A stretch of 64,000 nucleotides of DNA, taken from assembly GCA_013423325.1 (NCBI GenBank), contig BLJB01000040.1, positions 1-64,000 of the forward strand, given 5' to 3'. Position numbers and translations under genes: made by a program. This document shows, piece after piece, positions 11,990-25,081 of this stretch (the first letter of the stretch is position 1; every line of letters starts with the position of its first letter). This DNA is from Usnea hakonensis (taxonomy: Eukaryota; Ascomycota; Lecanoromycetes; Lecanorales; Parmeliaceae). The notes under the pieces were generated by a model. The model did no database searches and was not told the DNA's origin. It was given only the letters and a program-made list of their open reading frames with translations.

Positions 11990-13673
11990 TATCTCCTTTC
12001 TTTCTTTTTTTCTTATATTATATTATTTCTACCCTCTCTTAGAGAGGGCCCCCTTAGCCTATAAACTCTTCTCTATTATAGATACTAAAGGTACTTTTAC
12101 CCTATAATCTCGCTTCCCTCGGAGTACTCTATAGATATATATATTTCCGATTTTTATAACCTCGTATACGCCCCTAAAGGTTTAGTAACGGAGGACCGCT
12201 AGATCTAAAGAGATTTATATAGAGGAAATATCTATTTCCGCTTCTAGTTCTCTAGTACTTATTACCTTATATATTTTTAAGACGTATCTTAGATACTTAT
12301 TCTAGATTATCTCTAGCTATTTTTCTAGTATCTTTATTACTCTTTATATATCTACCGAGTTATACTAAATAGTTACCGCGTATATTATTATTAATTAAAT
12401 AACGGTCTAATATACTATATATACTCGATTTAGTATTATTCTCTATATCGAGACTATCGTTATTAATAATATAAGATATTAGGATATTATTTTAGTTTTT
12501 ACTTTTTTAAGATAAGGGCTTTACCTTAATTTTCTATCTATATATAGACTTAAAATCTAAATACTACTTTTTAGCTCTATAACTATTATTTCTAGATCTA
12601 TTATAACTTTTATATTAAAGCGTTTTAACCTTCTAGTAAAATAGACTAGCTTATATTTCTTAAAAGCGAAAATCGCCTTATATATTTTTATCTACTTTAA
12701 GTATATTTTATAGACTATTTTAAATATTATATAATTAGCTTCTATGTACTTTCTATATACTAGTAGATAGATATTATTAATAAAGCCTCTAATTTAGAGG
12801 TTTAGCTTTAGTTTTAAATACTCTTTAATAAGCGGTATATTAAAAAATAGAAATAATATAGAGGATACTAGGGACCCCTATAGAATCTTTATCTCTATTA
12901 GTTCTATCTCGCTTATTTTCTATTCTAGTATTATTAATATGACTCTCTCTATAAGAAAGCTCGACGTCTAGTTTATTATCTAGAAAGGGATCCTTTTAAA
13001 TTTAAGGTTATAAAGAAGCCGTTTATAGAATATATTATTAAATACCCCTATTATATTTAGAGAGAGTAGGCTAATTATATATTATTTACTATTATTCTAA
13101 ATTATATATATTATATTTACTATTATCTTAAGAGCTATCTCGGTAGATCGCTCTCTCCGTATACCTATTTATTTTAGGGGGAAGAGGTTATATTCCTCTA
13201 TATAATTACTAAATCTTTTAGTTATAACTATTTCTAGAGCCTTCCCTAAAGTACTTAATAGAGTAATTAATTAATATAATTTTAATTCGAAATAGTTATC
13301 TTTATCTAATTTATAAAGAACTATTATATTAGCGACTTTAAATTTTTTTAGATAATAATCTAAGTCTATATATATCTAAAAGAGTTTAGTAAGCTATAGG
13401 AGAGCCTCTTTAATAACTAGCCTTAAAAATCTATTTAGTATTTTATTTATTTCTAGTACTTTATTCTATTTAGGGTAGAAGATAGCTACCTTTACCTCTT
13501 TCTCTATTAGTTCTATAGTTATCTTGGCTAGGTCTAGATAGACTATATTTTTGATATTAATAAGATCTATTAGTAAGGGGGGAGAAAAGAATATTCTTTA
13601 AAGTATCTTTATTTTATCTTTAAATAATTTTATTAAATTAACTTCTCTATCTTTAAATATTAGAAATTTAAAT
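11990..13673 (-). pseudogene. LINE-A ORF2, reverse transcriptase and C-terminal part (relic)
   Basis: On the minus strand near 12,830-12,900 a frame reads GP, a TAG in place of Q, then P, L and an aromatic-rich stretch. This fits the G.PQG.PLS..LF.LF motif of LINE reverse transcriptases. The match is imperfect because of RIP and the alignment is by eye. It lies on the tail side of the gypsy insertion, as expected for the second half of ORF2. Confidence 0.5.
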
Positions 13674-13678
13674 AGTAG

Positions 13679-13883
13679 TGTTAGGACCGGTACTAAGATA
13701 TTAAGTAGATATAGTAATAAGATATTAAATCTAAAGAGAGAATATCTAAGTATAGAAGTTCCCTTTAAATAGTGAGAGGTAAGGGTACGCTAGGCCCTAG
13801 CTCCGCTAGGGACTAGTATTTAAAAGATTTAATACTAGTAGTATTAAGAGCTTCTAATACTAGGTTCGATTCGTACCCTAATA
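13679..13883 (-). repeat. Gypsy 3' LTR (205 bp)
   Basis: It is nearly identical in length and sequence to 22016-22220. Most visible differences are C/T or G/A transitions in CA or TG context (for example TACCCTAATA against TGCCCTAACA), so they reflect RIP and not only age. This copy is more mutated than its partner. The terminal TG is intact at the left end. Confidence 0.9.
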
Positions 13884-14251
13884 GTACCCCTCTCTCCGGC
13901 TAGGTCTAGTCCCTAGGCCTAAAGAAACTCGCTATAAACGTAAGTAAAAACAAATAGCTATAGTAAAGTAGTAAGTACCGGGTAGGCGAGTTAAAAAATC
14001 CGGATTATAATTATAAAACTCGAATCCGGGTAGGTTAGGTAAAACCCGATTATAGGGTAATCGAGGTAAATCTATAGATTTCTATAAAATCGATTTTTTT
14101 AAAAATAGTTAAGTTATACTTTAGTACTCGTTTCCGCCCTAATTTACTATATAAAAATTCTATATTTTATAAAAATACGGTATTTTGAAAATTTTTTATA
14201 TAATATAACGAGTATATACTAAATTTTAAGTAAAATAAGGTCGATAAATAT

Positions 14252-16287
14252 CCTCCCTCAACAGCAAATGGGAGCGAGGAAAGGTAGATCAGTAGAAACG
14301 GCGCTAGAATCGCTAACGGAAGCGGTTCATACCGTATAGAACTATAGCACCGTCGACAATAGGAAAGTCACTAGCCTACTTTTACTAGATATCGTAGGTA
14401 CCTTCGATAATATCTCGTACGAGAGGCTCCTCTATAATCTAAAGAAAAGAAGAGTCCTAGAAAAGATAGTAAGATAGATATCTAGCTTCCTTATAGATAG
14501 AGCGATATCTATAACGTTAAAGGGCTAGACGAGCGTAATAGAGGTAGTAGAGATAGATATTCCTTAGGGATTATTAATCTCCCCCGTACTATTTCTCTTC
14601 TTTAACGCCCCTCTAATTAAATAATATATAAGGGCCGCTCTCTCCGTCTAGATAGAAGGTTTTATTAATAATATTTATCTACTAGTATATAGCGGAAGTA
14701 TAAAAGATAATTATAGAGTACTATATAAGGCCTATAATATCTATTTTAGGTAGACTAAGATATATAGAATAATATTCGCCCCTAAGAAATACGAGCTAGT
14801 ATACCTTATAAGGAGCCTAAAGAAATTTAATATAAAGATATCCTTAGACTTTAAGAAAGTAAAAATAGACTCTAGCCTGAGTATTAGAGTACTAGGCTTA
14901 TATATAGATACTAAACTCCGATAGGGACTATATATTACCTAGCTAATAGCCTATATTATAGGATAGAAACGAGCCCTAGAATACCTCGCTAGCTTAATAT
15001 AAGAAGCGATATTCGCTAGATATTATATAATATATAGTATAATCGTATACCCGATATTAATATTCGTAGTACTAATCTAGTACTATCCTTATAGGACTAA
15101 GGGATTCTCCCGGAAGCCCTCCGAGAAGCTAGCTAAGATATAAAACGAGTATCTCTATAAAGTAACCGGGGTATATAGGGCTATACCTATCCTAGTTCTA
15201 GAGGCGGAAATATTAATACCCCTATTAGAATACTAGCTAGATAAGCTAGTACTATAATACTAGGCCCTATAAGATACCTACGTCACTATAAAAGAGAGTA
15301 ACGAACGAATCGCCTAATACCTCTAGACTAGTAGAGGTAGAAGGAGGAAGCTAAAACCTATACCTATAATAGAAAAAAAAGTCTAGGCTCTTAAGGTCCT
15401 AGAAAAAAAGAGCTAGAACTAAGTAGCTACTAGTATAAGAAGAAAGAAGGGATAGGTTAACCTACTTAAAAATATCGAGGAATATTAAAGTATTAATATT
15501 ATAAGACGGAAAATATAAGACTAGTTCTATAATCGAAGATCGAGGAAATAGAAAAAGTACTAATAAGGGACTCTAAATATAATAAGAACCCCCGCTTAAA
15601 TAGAAGGCTTATACGATAGGAGGTTCGATTACTATAGGATATTAAGAAAAGCTAAGAGCTCGATTACTATCTAGATAAAGAGTAGTAAAATCGGACTTAA
15701 TATATTCCTTAATAGAATAAGGGTACTAGGGATCGATTCTAACTATATATATAGATAGAGAAAGTAGGATATTAAATATATTCTTCTCTTCTATCTAGAA
15801 TTATATAGGGATAGACTATAGCTATTCGTAGAGATAGGTACTAAAGATTTCTAGATAATACTAACTATAACTAAAGGGATTCGGGTAGCGGTAAGATAGA
15901 TAGTTAATTTAGGCTAATTAAATAGCTTTAAGCTAGCTAGTAAATAACTTTAATAATTAAGACTACCCCTTAGGGTAGAGGAGACTATTAAGCCTAAAAA
16001 GGGCGTACGAAGAAAAGACTATATCGGCCCTTAGAGGCCGAGGCGGTTAAAGAAAATAAATATAGGGACTAGAAAAGTCGAAATATAGAAGAAAAAAGAT
16101 ACGCGGTAGTATACTAGGACTCCTTAAGAGTATAGTAGAGGGAAAATATATTATTTAGTTAGAGTTTTTATTTAGGGGTTCGCCCTTAGGTTTTTTCGAC
16201 GCCTAGCTCTACTAGCTTAGCGATAATAGTACCCTTATTAGCTTATATTAAGTAGCTAGTATAGGCGTATAATACAATCAATCAATC
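14252..16287 (+). mobile_element. LINE-B, 5'-truncated, inserted in the gypsy element
   Basis: A 15-bp direct repeat AAGGTCGATAAATAT (14237-14251 and 16288-16302) brackets the element, and its 3' end is a (CAAT)n tail. The tail differs from that of LINE-A, so this is a second family. On the plus strand from about 14,380 a frame reads LLDIV.TFDNISYERLL, and further on IP, a stop in place of Q, then G.L.SPVLFLFFNAPLI. These are the classic palm motifs of a Tad1/I-clade LINE reverse transcriptase. ORF1 and endonuclease are missing, so the copy was dead on arrival. The first ~150 bases are spared by RIP. Confidence 0.88.
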
Positions 16288-16302
16288 AAGGTCGATAAAT
16301 AT

Positions 16303-19300
16303 ATATAGAGTAGAAATATTTCGATTAATAAATATCCTCCTAGTTATATATACTATTATAAGGCCTTCGGGCCGATCTATAAACGTAGAGTAATTATACT
16401 AGTAGTAGCTATAGTAACTAGGGGTAGTAGAAGCCGTAGGGTAAATCTACCGCTAAGGTCCCCCTAGGGGATATCTACGCTTCTTTAGTCGTACTAGCCT
16501 TATAGGCTTAATTAGTATTATCTAGGTCCTATTAGTCTCTTAGGGGCCTTCGGGTATAGTCGGGTTATTTCTATAGTAATTATCTACTATATCCTATACG
16601 CTATCGAACTCGTTAGCGTTAGTATAATACTATTTATTATCCCTACTAAAACCGGTCTACTTGATACGATACTAGAGTCGACTATAGTATTAGCGAGTAT
16701 CTAGGATATTATCTACCTCCTAATACTCGTAATTATCGAGTACTATAGGTACTAGAGATAGGACTACTTAACCCGGTAATAGATTATTAGGGTATAGTAT
16801 TAGTAAGTCCGAATAGAATATTAACTTAAGTCGAGATATACTTTTTAGTAATTTAAATTTATAAGCGGTCCCCGCTTAACCTATAATTTTAAATAGGTTA
16901 AGTTATTTATAGTCTAAATTCTTATATAGTCGTATAGTCTTAATATTCCTAGTTAATAATATAACTAGGTTACCTTCTTTAAATAGTAACTCTTGATAAT
17001 ATTTATTAGCTTAGTACTCTATATTAGTTTACGTACTAGTAAGGGTAGCCTTACCGAATTAGAGTAATTCTTCTATTTTAGCTATAATTTTGGCGGTAGT
17101 ATAGGCTTATAGGCGTTCTCTAGTAGACTCGTAATTAGTAGTATTAGGGCTAAAACTTATACGCGGGTAGAATCCCTTATTAAGGTAGAATAGAGATAAT
17201 CTAGTAGCCGTTATATTATTATTATTATTATTAAATTTTACTATAGGGATCTATTTTATCTAGTCGTTTTATATATAGTTATAGTAGGTCCGGAGGCCTT
17301 TCTTAACTTCTTAGTTCGCGCGTTTGAACTAACTATCTATTTAGGAATAGTAGATAGTAGATAGGTTTAATTTAATACCTAATCGTTTATATATTAATTA
17401 GTATATATTCGAGGCGAACTAGGGTCTATTATCCGAGGTTATTAAGGATGGGAGACCGTATAAGCGGTAAACGTACTAAATTAGAATTATAGTAGTCTCC
17501 TCTACGGATAAGCCTCCTTTACCAAAGTAATATAGAATATAGTAGCGCTCTTTAGATAAGTAATCTATAATAATATAGATAATATTATAACTATCTAATA
17601 GGGGTAGGCCGGTAATAAAGTCTATTATAATATCTTACTAGCGTTATTTAGATATTAGTAAGGGTACTAGTAAGTCGTACTTTTTTTACCGAGGTACTTT
17701 ATTATAATAGTAGTTTACGTAATTATAAATGAAATAGATAACGGATCTAATATACCTTAGCTAGTAATAATAGTATTAAAGGAGAGCGAGAGTCCTTCTT
17801 TTTCTAGGGTAACTATTTAAACTTTAGTTATAAATTTCTTTAAGTAAGTCTATTTATAGGGACTTTAGTACCTATAATAGACCTTCTTTATATAGGGTAC
17901 TATTTACGATTTTATAGTTATTAAGTCTAATTTTATAAAGTTTAAGGCGGTTATTAGTAATTACCTCTTTATACTCGCTATATCCTTTATTAGTCTTATT
18001 GGCGGCTAAGATCTTTTCGAATATTCCTTCTTTAACGAATATATAGTATATATCTATTTGGTCTAAGATAAGGATAATTTACCGTTATTATTTAATTCTA
18101 TTATTATTCTCCTTTAAGGGTAATATTCCGGGTATATAGATAAGAGTATCTACTTTCTTATTATACTTACTAGCTCGGAAAATAACCTAGAAGTTAAACT
18201 CCGAAAGTATATCTAAGTATTAGACTTATTAGTAACTAAGTTCCTTACTATCTATAAAAGTTCTTAGGGCTTAGTAGTTAGTAAAGATTTAGATTAGGAG
18301 GTCTATAAATTCTAGTTTCTAGCGCTAATATTCTAGGTATCGAATAATTACTAGTAGCTCTTTATTATAGATATAATAATTATATTTAGCGGGGATTATA
18401 CTCTTACTATAATATATAATAGGGTAGAGAGTCTTTTTATTATTATATTAGAAGAGTACCTTACTATTAATATAATTAGATAAATCTATTTTTACGATTA
18501 TTTATTTTTTAGAGTTAAAGTACTTAAGGATAGAGGCTAAAGTTACCACGATTTTAAGGGATTTAAATACTTTAGTATAGTCTTTAGTCTATAAGAATAG
18601 ATTATCTTTACGAGCGAGAGCCGCTAAAGGCTTAGCGATTTTAGAGAAGCCCTTAATAAATTACTAGTAAAAGTTAATAAACCCTAGAAAACCTTATATT
18701 TTTTTAAGGTTCGTTAGCTTTTCTTAGTTAACTACGGCTTCGATCTTCTTAGGATCTATTTCTAGGCCGTTATTAAAGACTATAATTCCGAGGAATATTA
18801 TTTTAGGGATATTAAATTCGTACTTTTTAATATCTACCTATAGGCTAGCGTCCCGAAGTTTTACGAGGATCTTAGTAATATAGACTTAATATTCCTTCCT
18901 AGTCTTACTATAAATTAAAATATCGTCTAGATACGCCTAGTAGAAGTCGTTAATATAATTAAATAGTATATTATTAATATATTATTAGAAGGAACTAGGG
19001 CCGTTACTAAGATTAAATAGGAGAACTTTATACTTATAGAACCTTAAGGTAGTAATAAAGGTCGTTAAATTTTTACTATTAGAGTATATTCGAAATTTAT
19101 TAAAGGCGGAGATAATATTAAGTTTAATTAGATATTTATAATCTTAAATCTTTCTAATTACCTCCTCTATTAGGGGTAGAGGGTAACGAGTCTTCTTAGT
19201 AAGCGCGTTAAGCTTTCGATAATTAATATAAAACCGAAGGTTACCGTTAGCCTTAAGAGTAAAGAGGATAGAAGAGTAATATAGAGCTTAACTAGGGGTA

Positions 19301-22010
19301 ATAAACCCCTTAAATAAGTTTTTAATTAGGTACTCTTTTACTTTTTAGAACTTATATAGTAATATATAGTAAGTACGGGTTTTAGATAATATTATATTTA
19401 TAGTTAGTTTAATTTTATAATTATATAAGTAGTAAGGAGGTAATTTATTAGTCTATATATAATCAAATATATCCGCGTAATCCGAATACTCTTAGGGGAG
19501 CTTAATCTAAATATCCTCCTTTATAGCTTTACTTTTAATAGTATTAATATATAGTTCCTCTATTCTATATCGGGCTTTAAATACTAACTCTTAATTAATA
19601 TCTTTTATCGATATAATAAAGGTTTTTATATCGGACTCGTAACTAAGGATTCTAAAGGGGGCGGCCCTTACGGCGAAGATCGAGAAGGACTTATCGGCCC
19701 CTATAGATTAGAGACGAGGTAGGATTCTAGGAGCTAAAGGCGGAGTCTTTAGTATAGGAGATAGGGTATCCCTAATAGCTTTAGTTATAGAGATAGATAT
19801 CTTATTAGGAAAAATAATAGTATCGTTTACTATATTAAGGGTTACCCGGTAACGATTTATCTAGGGCTTTCCTAGAATAATAGTATATTATTCTAAATTA
19901 GTAATAAATATTAGATAAGTAACTTCTCGGTAGTTATCGACTCGTAGAGTAGGGTAAAAGATATATATAATAGACTTATTATAGATTTATCTATTAAATC
20001 CCCTTACGAGCTTAGGCTTAGATAACTCGATAAATAGGATATCTAGCTTCTTACTTACTAATTTAGTAACCTTAGTATTAATAAAGGTATATCTAGTAGC
20101 CCTAGTATTAATAAGGGCTTTTTTATTATACGTTTTCCTTTAAGAGGATAGTTCGACTTCTATAAAAAAGGGGGACTTAAAGAATAGTTTAGATTCCTTC
20201 TAGGGGTACTTAAGTACTAGATTAGAGAGAGTATTTATATATAAGGATACTACCTTCTTCCCCTATACCGCGTTACTAGCGGGGGAATCTAGTTTTCCGA
20301 GTTACTAGAGGAGTTGATTTCATCTTTCTTAAAGGACTCCTCTATAGGATTATTAATTGCTAGCTCCTTAATATCCATAGCTCCGTTCTTCTTATTTAGA
20401 AGGAAGGGATTAGGATAGTTATATATAAGATATTTAGTCGAGCCGTAACCGTAATAACCTTTATTTTTAGTAGAGATAAGCTTAATAATCTCGCCTAGAT
20501 CTATAAGTATCTTAGAGTTTCGAGGCTTAGAGTCCTTAGTTTTACCTTTATTAGAGTTACTATTATCGTAACTAGTCTCCTTTATAGTACGATATTTATT
20601 ATCTATTCGAGTTAAGTATACCTTAATCTTATTAATAGTCTTAAAGGTAACCCCGTAATTACCCTAGACCGAGTAAAGTCTTATAGTAATCTTATCTCTT
20701 AGTTCGTAAATTAACTCTACCCGTAAATAGTTAAGTTCGTCCCCGAGAGCTATAAAATCTATAAAGAAGTCTATAAAATAGCGGCTTCCTTATAAGAGGG
20801 ATTTAAATTTATAGTATAAATTAAGCTCTCTATCTAAGTCCTCGAACCTACCTCTTAGATAGTCGAGGAGATCCTTAACTAATCGGAATAGATTCTAGTT
20901 ATTATCGCGTAGTCGATTAGAGTACCGCTTTATAGCTTTTCTAGTAATATAACTAATTATATAATTAACTTTATCTAGGTCGTCTATATAATAATTAGTA
21001 TTTTTATATAATTTATATTTAACTTTTCGTTTTTATTCGTCCTAGATAGGATTCTCCCTATCCGTAAGAATAGGGGGTACGGGGGCGTTCTTTATATACT
21101 AGACTTTAATAGTTATAGATCTAGGGACTATCGCGGTAGTAATTAGCCGCCTAGCTAGATCTTCTTATATTTATTTAATTTTAATTTATAGTACTTTAAG
21201 CTAGGTCTATATACTATTAGACTCTATCTAGAGTAGGGTATAGCGTTACTTCTCCCTAGTTAGAGACTAGATAATAGAGTCCTTTTCGATATTCGTAATA
21301 TTAAGTTCGAACTAGGCCGCCTTCTTTACTAATACTAGAGCGTTATATTTCCTAATAATTTAGATAGCCTCCTCTTCGTCTTAGCGGAGGTAATTTATTA
21401 TTTAGACTACTAATTCGGGGTTACGGGTAATCTAGAAACGGAGATCGGTAATATCTTAGATTTCTAGGGAAGAAGAAGCGTCTATAGGGTAGTCGGGAAT
21501 ATCTTTTAACTATATTCTAGCCTAAATAGTAGTCCGATAATTACCTATATATTCCGCTAGGAGAGTAGCGGAATTAGCCGGTAGATTATAGATAGGCTTC
21601 TTTATAGGGGTAATAGATTTCTAAGGTTTTAGTTTAGAATTAGGGGTTTTAAAAGATTAGAAAGACCCCTTAGACTCGTAAATAGAGCGAGCTATATAAT
21701 CGAGTTTTAATTATATTAGAAAAAATAAGTATTAAGAGAGTTATATTAAGTAACTCGACTTTATAGTTAGAAGGGTAATTAACTAATAACTAAACTAGTT
21801 AACTAATAACTAGGTTTCTAGGGTACCGTATAGTTTAGGCCCGCTAGGAGTATTCCGTATAGCTTAGAAATATTGGGGTAAGTACTAAACTTAATAGACT
21901 TATTCTTTTTCGGCTCGAGCCTATCTCGAGTCCGGTAACGTTATTGCGTTCGCTTACTGATTAAATAATATAGTAATATTACTACTATCGTATAGTTACC
22001 GGAGATTTAA
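16303..22010 (-). pseudogene. Gypsy gag-pol relic (minus strand)
   Basis: Near 18,900-19,000 the minus strand reads NGPSSF, then an INNILF stretch, then AYLDDILIYSKT. This is the gypsy reverse transcriptase core, with YLDD as the catalytic site. The RT lies in the middle, so gag would be to the right (about 20-22 kb) and RNase H and integrase to the left (about 16.3-18.5 kb). I did not resolve the protease or integrase residue by residue. Stops are frequent, mostly TAG or TAA from CAG, CAA or TGG. A short RIP-poor island sits at about 20,310-20,390. Confidence 0.8.
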
Positions 22011-22015
22011 TATAA

Positions 22016-22220
22016 TATTAGGACTAGTACTAAGATATTAAGTAGATATAATAATAAGATATTAAATCTAAAGAGAGAATATCTAAATATAGAAGTTCCC
22101 TTTAAATAGTGAGAGGTAAGGGCACGCTAGGCCCTAGCTCCGCTAGGGACTAGTATTTAAAAGACTTAACACTAGTAGTATTGAGAGCTTCTAATACTAG
22201 GTCCGATTCGTGCCCTAACA
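22016..22220 (-). repeat. Gypsy 5' LTR (205 bp)
   Basis: Partner of 13679-13883. It keeps CA and TG in its right half (GGCACGCTAGG, TTAACACTAG, TGCCCTAACA), so it is the less mutated of the two LTRs. The AGTAG TSD follows at once. Confidence 0.9.
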
Positions 22221-22225
22221 AGTAG

Positions 22226-23560
22226 TTTTAAATTTATATTATTCTATCTAGTCTATTTAGCTAGCCCTTAAATTCCCTTCTATAACTCTTCTACTTTATA
22301 GACCTCTTATTTAAAGTTAAGTATTTTAGCTCTACTAATTATTTTATTTTAATATTTTATAGCTATATATTATTTTTTCTCCCTTCGGTTTTTATAGCTA
22401 TTCTAATATTTAGCCGCGAGGTATTTTATCTTTAACGTAGCCTCGCTATAGTTATAGTCTTAGAATAATCGAGCCCTATCTAATAATTTAGTTTATAGAA
22501 TAATCTTTTCTACTATCTTTTTTAGGCCTACTATAATATTCTTTAAATATTTATTTATCTCTCTTCTAGTCTTTAGCTAGCTAAGAAATAAAGAGTAGAC
22601 TAGCTCTTAAATTATAATCTTTATAACTTTTAGCTTTACTATTTTCTACGCCCTTTTTCTAATAGTAGGGGCTTTTTCTATTAATAGATTAAACTCTATA
22701 TATACTAGAAAGTAGTTAGAGTCTATCTATAGATCTAGGCGTACTCTATATAATTTTATTATTTTAGTTAGTCCCGGTATTATAAAGATAAGGTCTATAA
22801 TACTTTTACTATCTCTCGTTTTTTAGATTATAGAGTCCTTAAAAAACGCAAGTTTTATATCTACTTTTATAATTATCTTTAATAACTTATCTACTTTTTT
22901 ATAGTAGCTAAACCTCCCGTAATTATTCTAGTTTAAATAATAGAGGTTAAAGTTTTTTATTACTATCTATTTACCCTATCCCTAGATCTCCTTTTTTAGT
23001 ACTAGAAGGCTTAATAGATTATTAATAATAACTAAAGATAGACTAGAATTATATATATTAAGAATCTAAATTTTTTTTTTCTATAATTCTATCTTTTCCT
23101 TTAAGCTTTATAGTAATAGTATAGATATTCTTTAATAAGGACGTCTTCTTCTATATATTAATATTAATCCTCTTATTAATATAGAGGTATATCTTTATAT
23201 TTACTTTATCTTTATATAATAGATAGAATTCGCTAGTTCTAGGATTATATAATAACTTTATATATATATTCTACTAGGGTTTCTAGATTACTAAGATATC
23301 GATTTATTTTATTTTTAGATTATTAAGTAGTATTATTATTATCCCTAGTTTACCCCTTATATTATATTATAGAATTATTAGAGTTTAACTTTTTATTATA
23401 GAGAAGCTAGTATCTAAGAGTTCTACTTTTAGATATCTTATATTTAGACTTTCTAGATTTTAGATAATAGAGTTACCCCTATTAATCTCTAAATTCTTAT
23501 TATAGATAAAATCTTTAGTAATATTTAGTTAATTTTTTTTATTTAAAACATTTTTAGCCT
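22226..23560 (-). pseudogene. LINE-A ORF2, AP endonuclease part (relic)
   Basis: On the minus strand at about 22,900-22,980 a frame reads VI.NFNLYYLN.NNYGRFS. This corresponds to the GDFNLHHP.WN...R.S segment of LINE apurinic/apyrimidinic endonucleases once CA-to-TA changes are allowed for. It lies upstream of the gypsy insertion and its reading direction continues into 13,673-11,990 when the gypsy element is removed. Confidence 0.7.
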
Positions 23561-23599
23561 TTCTATTTTTAAAGTCTTTTTAGGTATCTTAGAGTCTTC

Positions 23600-25066
23600 T
23601 TCTTTACGACTACTCTCTATATTAATTATATTCTATACTCTCTTTTTTCTAGACGTAACTATTATAAATTTATTAATAATTCTTAGTATTTTAGTAGGCT
23701 TTATCCCTCTAATATTAAAGATTATTATTAGCCTTAATATTAGTTTCTTTATAACTCTCTCGATCTCTTATCTCTTTCTTAGATATATCTTCTAGTATAT
23801 TATATAACTCTTACTACTATATATTATATATACTTTATAAGCTTTTAGAGCTACCTTATTATATTTCTTAATATTATATTTCTAGTTATACTTCGTATAC
23901 TTAGTTTTATTTTTATAGTAGATAGCTATATAGTCTTACTTCTAGTAATTAAAGTATTATACTACTTTATATATATAATATAATACCTCCTTTATCTTCT
24001 CGGCCTTAACTAAACCTCTTAATATAAGTCTAGAGGCTATCTCTTTAGTAGTAATATTAATAATTAGTAATAAGTATCTTTTTTTATCCCCTTCTAATAC
24101 TAATCTCTTTATATTTACTATCTACTTTATCTTTACTACGTTTAGGTCTAAGTATAGTCTTCTATTATTCTCTTATATCTTCTTTTTTACGACTTTTTTA
24201 TTTATAATATTTACCGCCTCGATCTTTATTCTATATATTATTATAGTATAGGTCTTCTTTAAAACCCTCGTAATCTTAAATTTTTTAGTAATCTAGATTA
24301 GATCTCTCTTTAGAAGTTCCTTCGCCTTTATACTAGCTATTTAAAATTTAATATCCCTACTCTTTAATTATTATATCGTTATAATATTTTTTAATACGTA
24401 TTCTATTATTTTAAAGGACGTAATAAGGTTTTTATTAATAACTTTTATAATAGATATTCTCTCTTTTTTCTTTTTTATTCTAATTAGAAATTATCTTATT
24501 TTTTTAGATTTTTTTATAATCTTTTTCTAGATCTATATTACTAGCCCTCTTCTCGTATCCTATATTAATAACCTTATAAAGGGGTTTCCTTTACTCTAGT
24601 ATCCCCTTAGGGAGCCCTAGAGGATCGGGGTATTTAATCCGCTATTTACTAGACTCTAAAGTCTATATACCTTTTTCTATATATAGGCTTCGAGGTCGAT
24701 CTACTATTCTTTAATAAAGGTCTAGATATCTTCTAGATTCTTTTTATACACCTTTTATACGGCCGCGCTTAGCTCTCTAAATAACGTATTTTTAATAGCT
24801 TTTATCGTGGTAATAGTATTACTTATTTATTCTTTCCTATTTATCTAGCTTCTTCTAAGATTCCTCCTATTAGTTACCTCCCCTATCGACTAGTTAGGGG
24901 CCTAAGTCGCGTATTTATAATACGTTTTTTTTATTATTACTTTATCTCCTTCTTCTTTATTATTTATCTTACTCCTCTCTACTCCTACCCTAAGTTGCTT
25001 GCGTACTTCGTACGCCTCGTTACCACTATTAACTATAGATTGGAATAAGCGTCCTTCCATCATTTT
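23600..25066 (-). pseudogene. LINE-A ORF1 with CCHC zinc knuckle (relic)
   Basis: Near 23,880-23,960 the minus strand reads a CFNCQ..GHIA..C...-like pattern in which some cysteines are now tyrosine (TGT to TAT). This matches the CCHC knuckle of LINE ORF1 proteins, followed by a second K-C-x-x-C-like half knuckle. At the 5' end the ATGATGGAAGGACG context near 25,066 offers a start codon, and the first ~30 codons are open because this end escaped RIP. Confidence 0.65.
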
Positions 25067-25081
25067 CAAAAACTCAATATT

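Larger units (their letters stand above)
13679..22220 (-). mobile_element. Ty3/gypsy LTR retrotransposon inserted in LINE-A
   Basis: Two 205-bp direct repeats (13679-13883 and 22016-22220) delimit the element, each with TGTTAGG...CCTAACA-type ends before RIP. A 5-bp TSD AGTAG lies outside at 13674-13678 and 22221-22225. The minus-strand pol and a purine-rich tract next to the left LTR (complement of 13884-13899) show that transcription ran right to left. The element itself was later hit by LINE-B (14252-16287). Length without LINE-B and its TSD is about 6.5 kb. Confidence 0.92.
11272..25081 (-). mobile_element. Full-length LINE-A retrotransposon (minus strand), split by a gypsy element
   Basis: The right junction sequence CTTAAAGTATTACTT at 25082-25096 exactly repeats the left flank at 11257-11271, a 15-bp TSD. 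The plus-strand left end is the complement of the pentamer tail shared with the two shorter LINE-A copies. Subtracting the gypsy insertion (8,542 bp plus its 5-bp TSD) leaves about 5.26 kb, a normal length for a Tad1/I-type fungal LINE. Domain order on the minus strand is ORF1 with a CCHC zinc knuckle, then AP endonuclease, then (beyond the gypsy element) reverse transcriptase. Everything except the extreme 5' end is heavily RIP-mutated. Confidence 0.88.

Noticed and set aside
5098..11999. Long terminal inverted repeats of a single DNA transposon (5098-5825 against 9089-9582)
   Set aside because: Each copy has its own different TSD and a pentamer 3' tail, so these are independent LINE insertions in opposite orientation.
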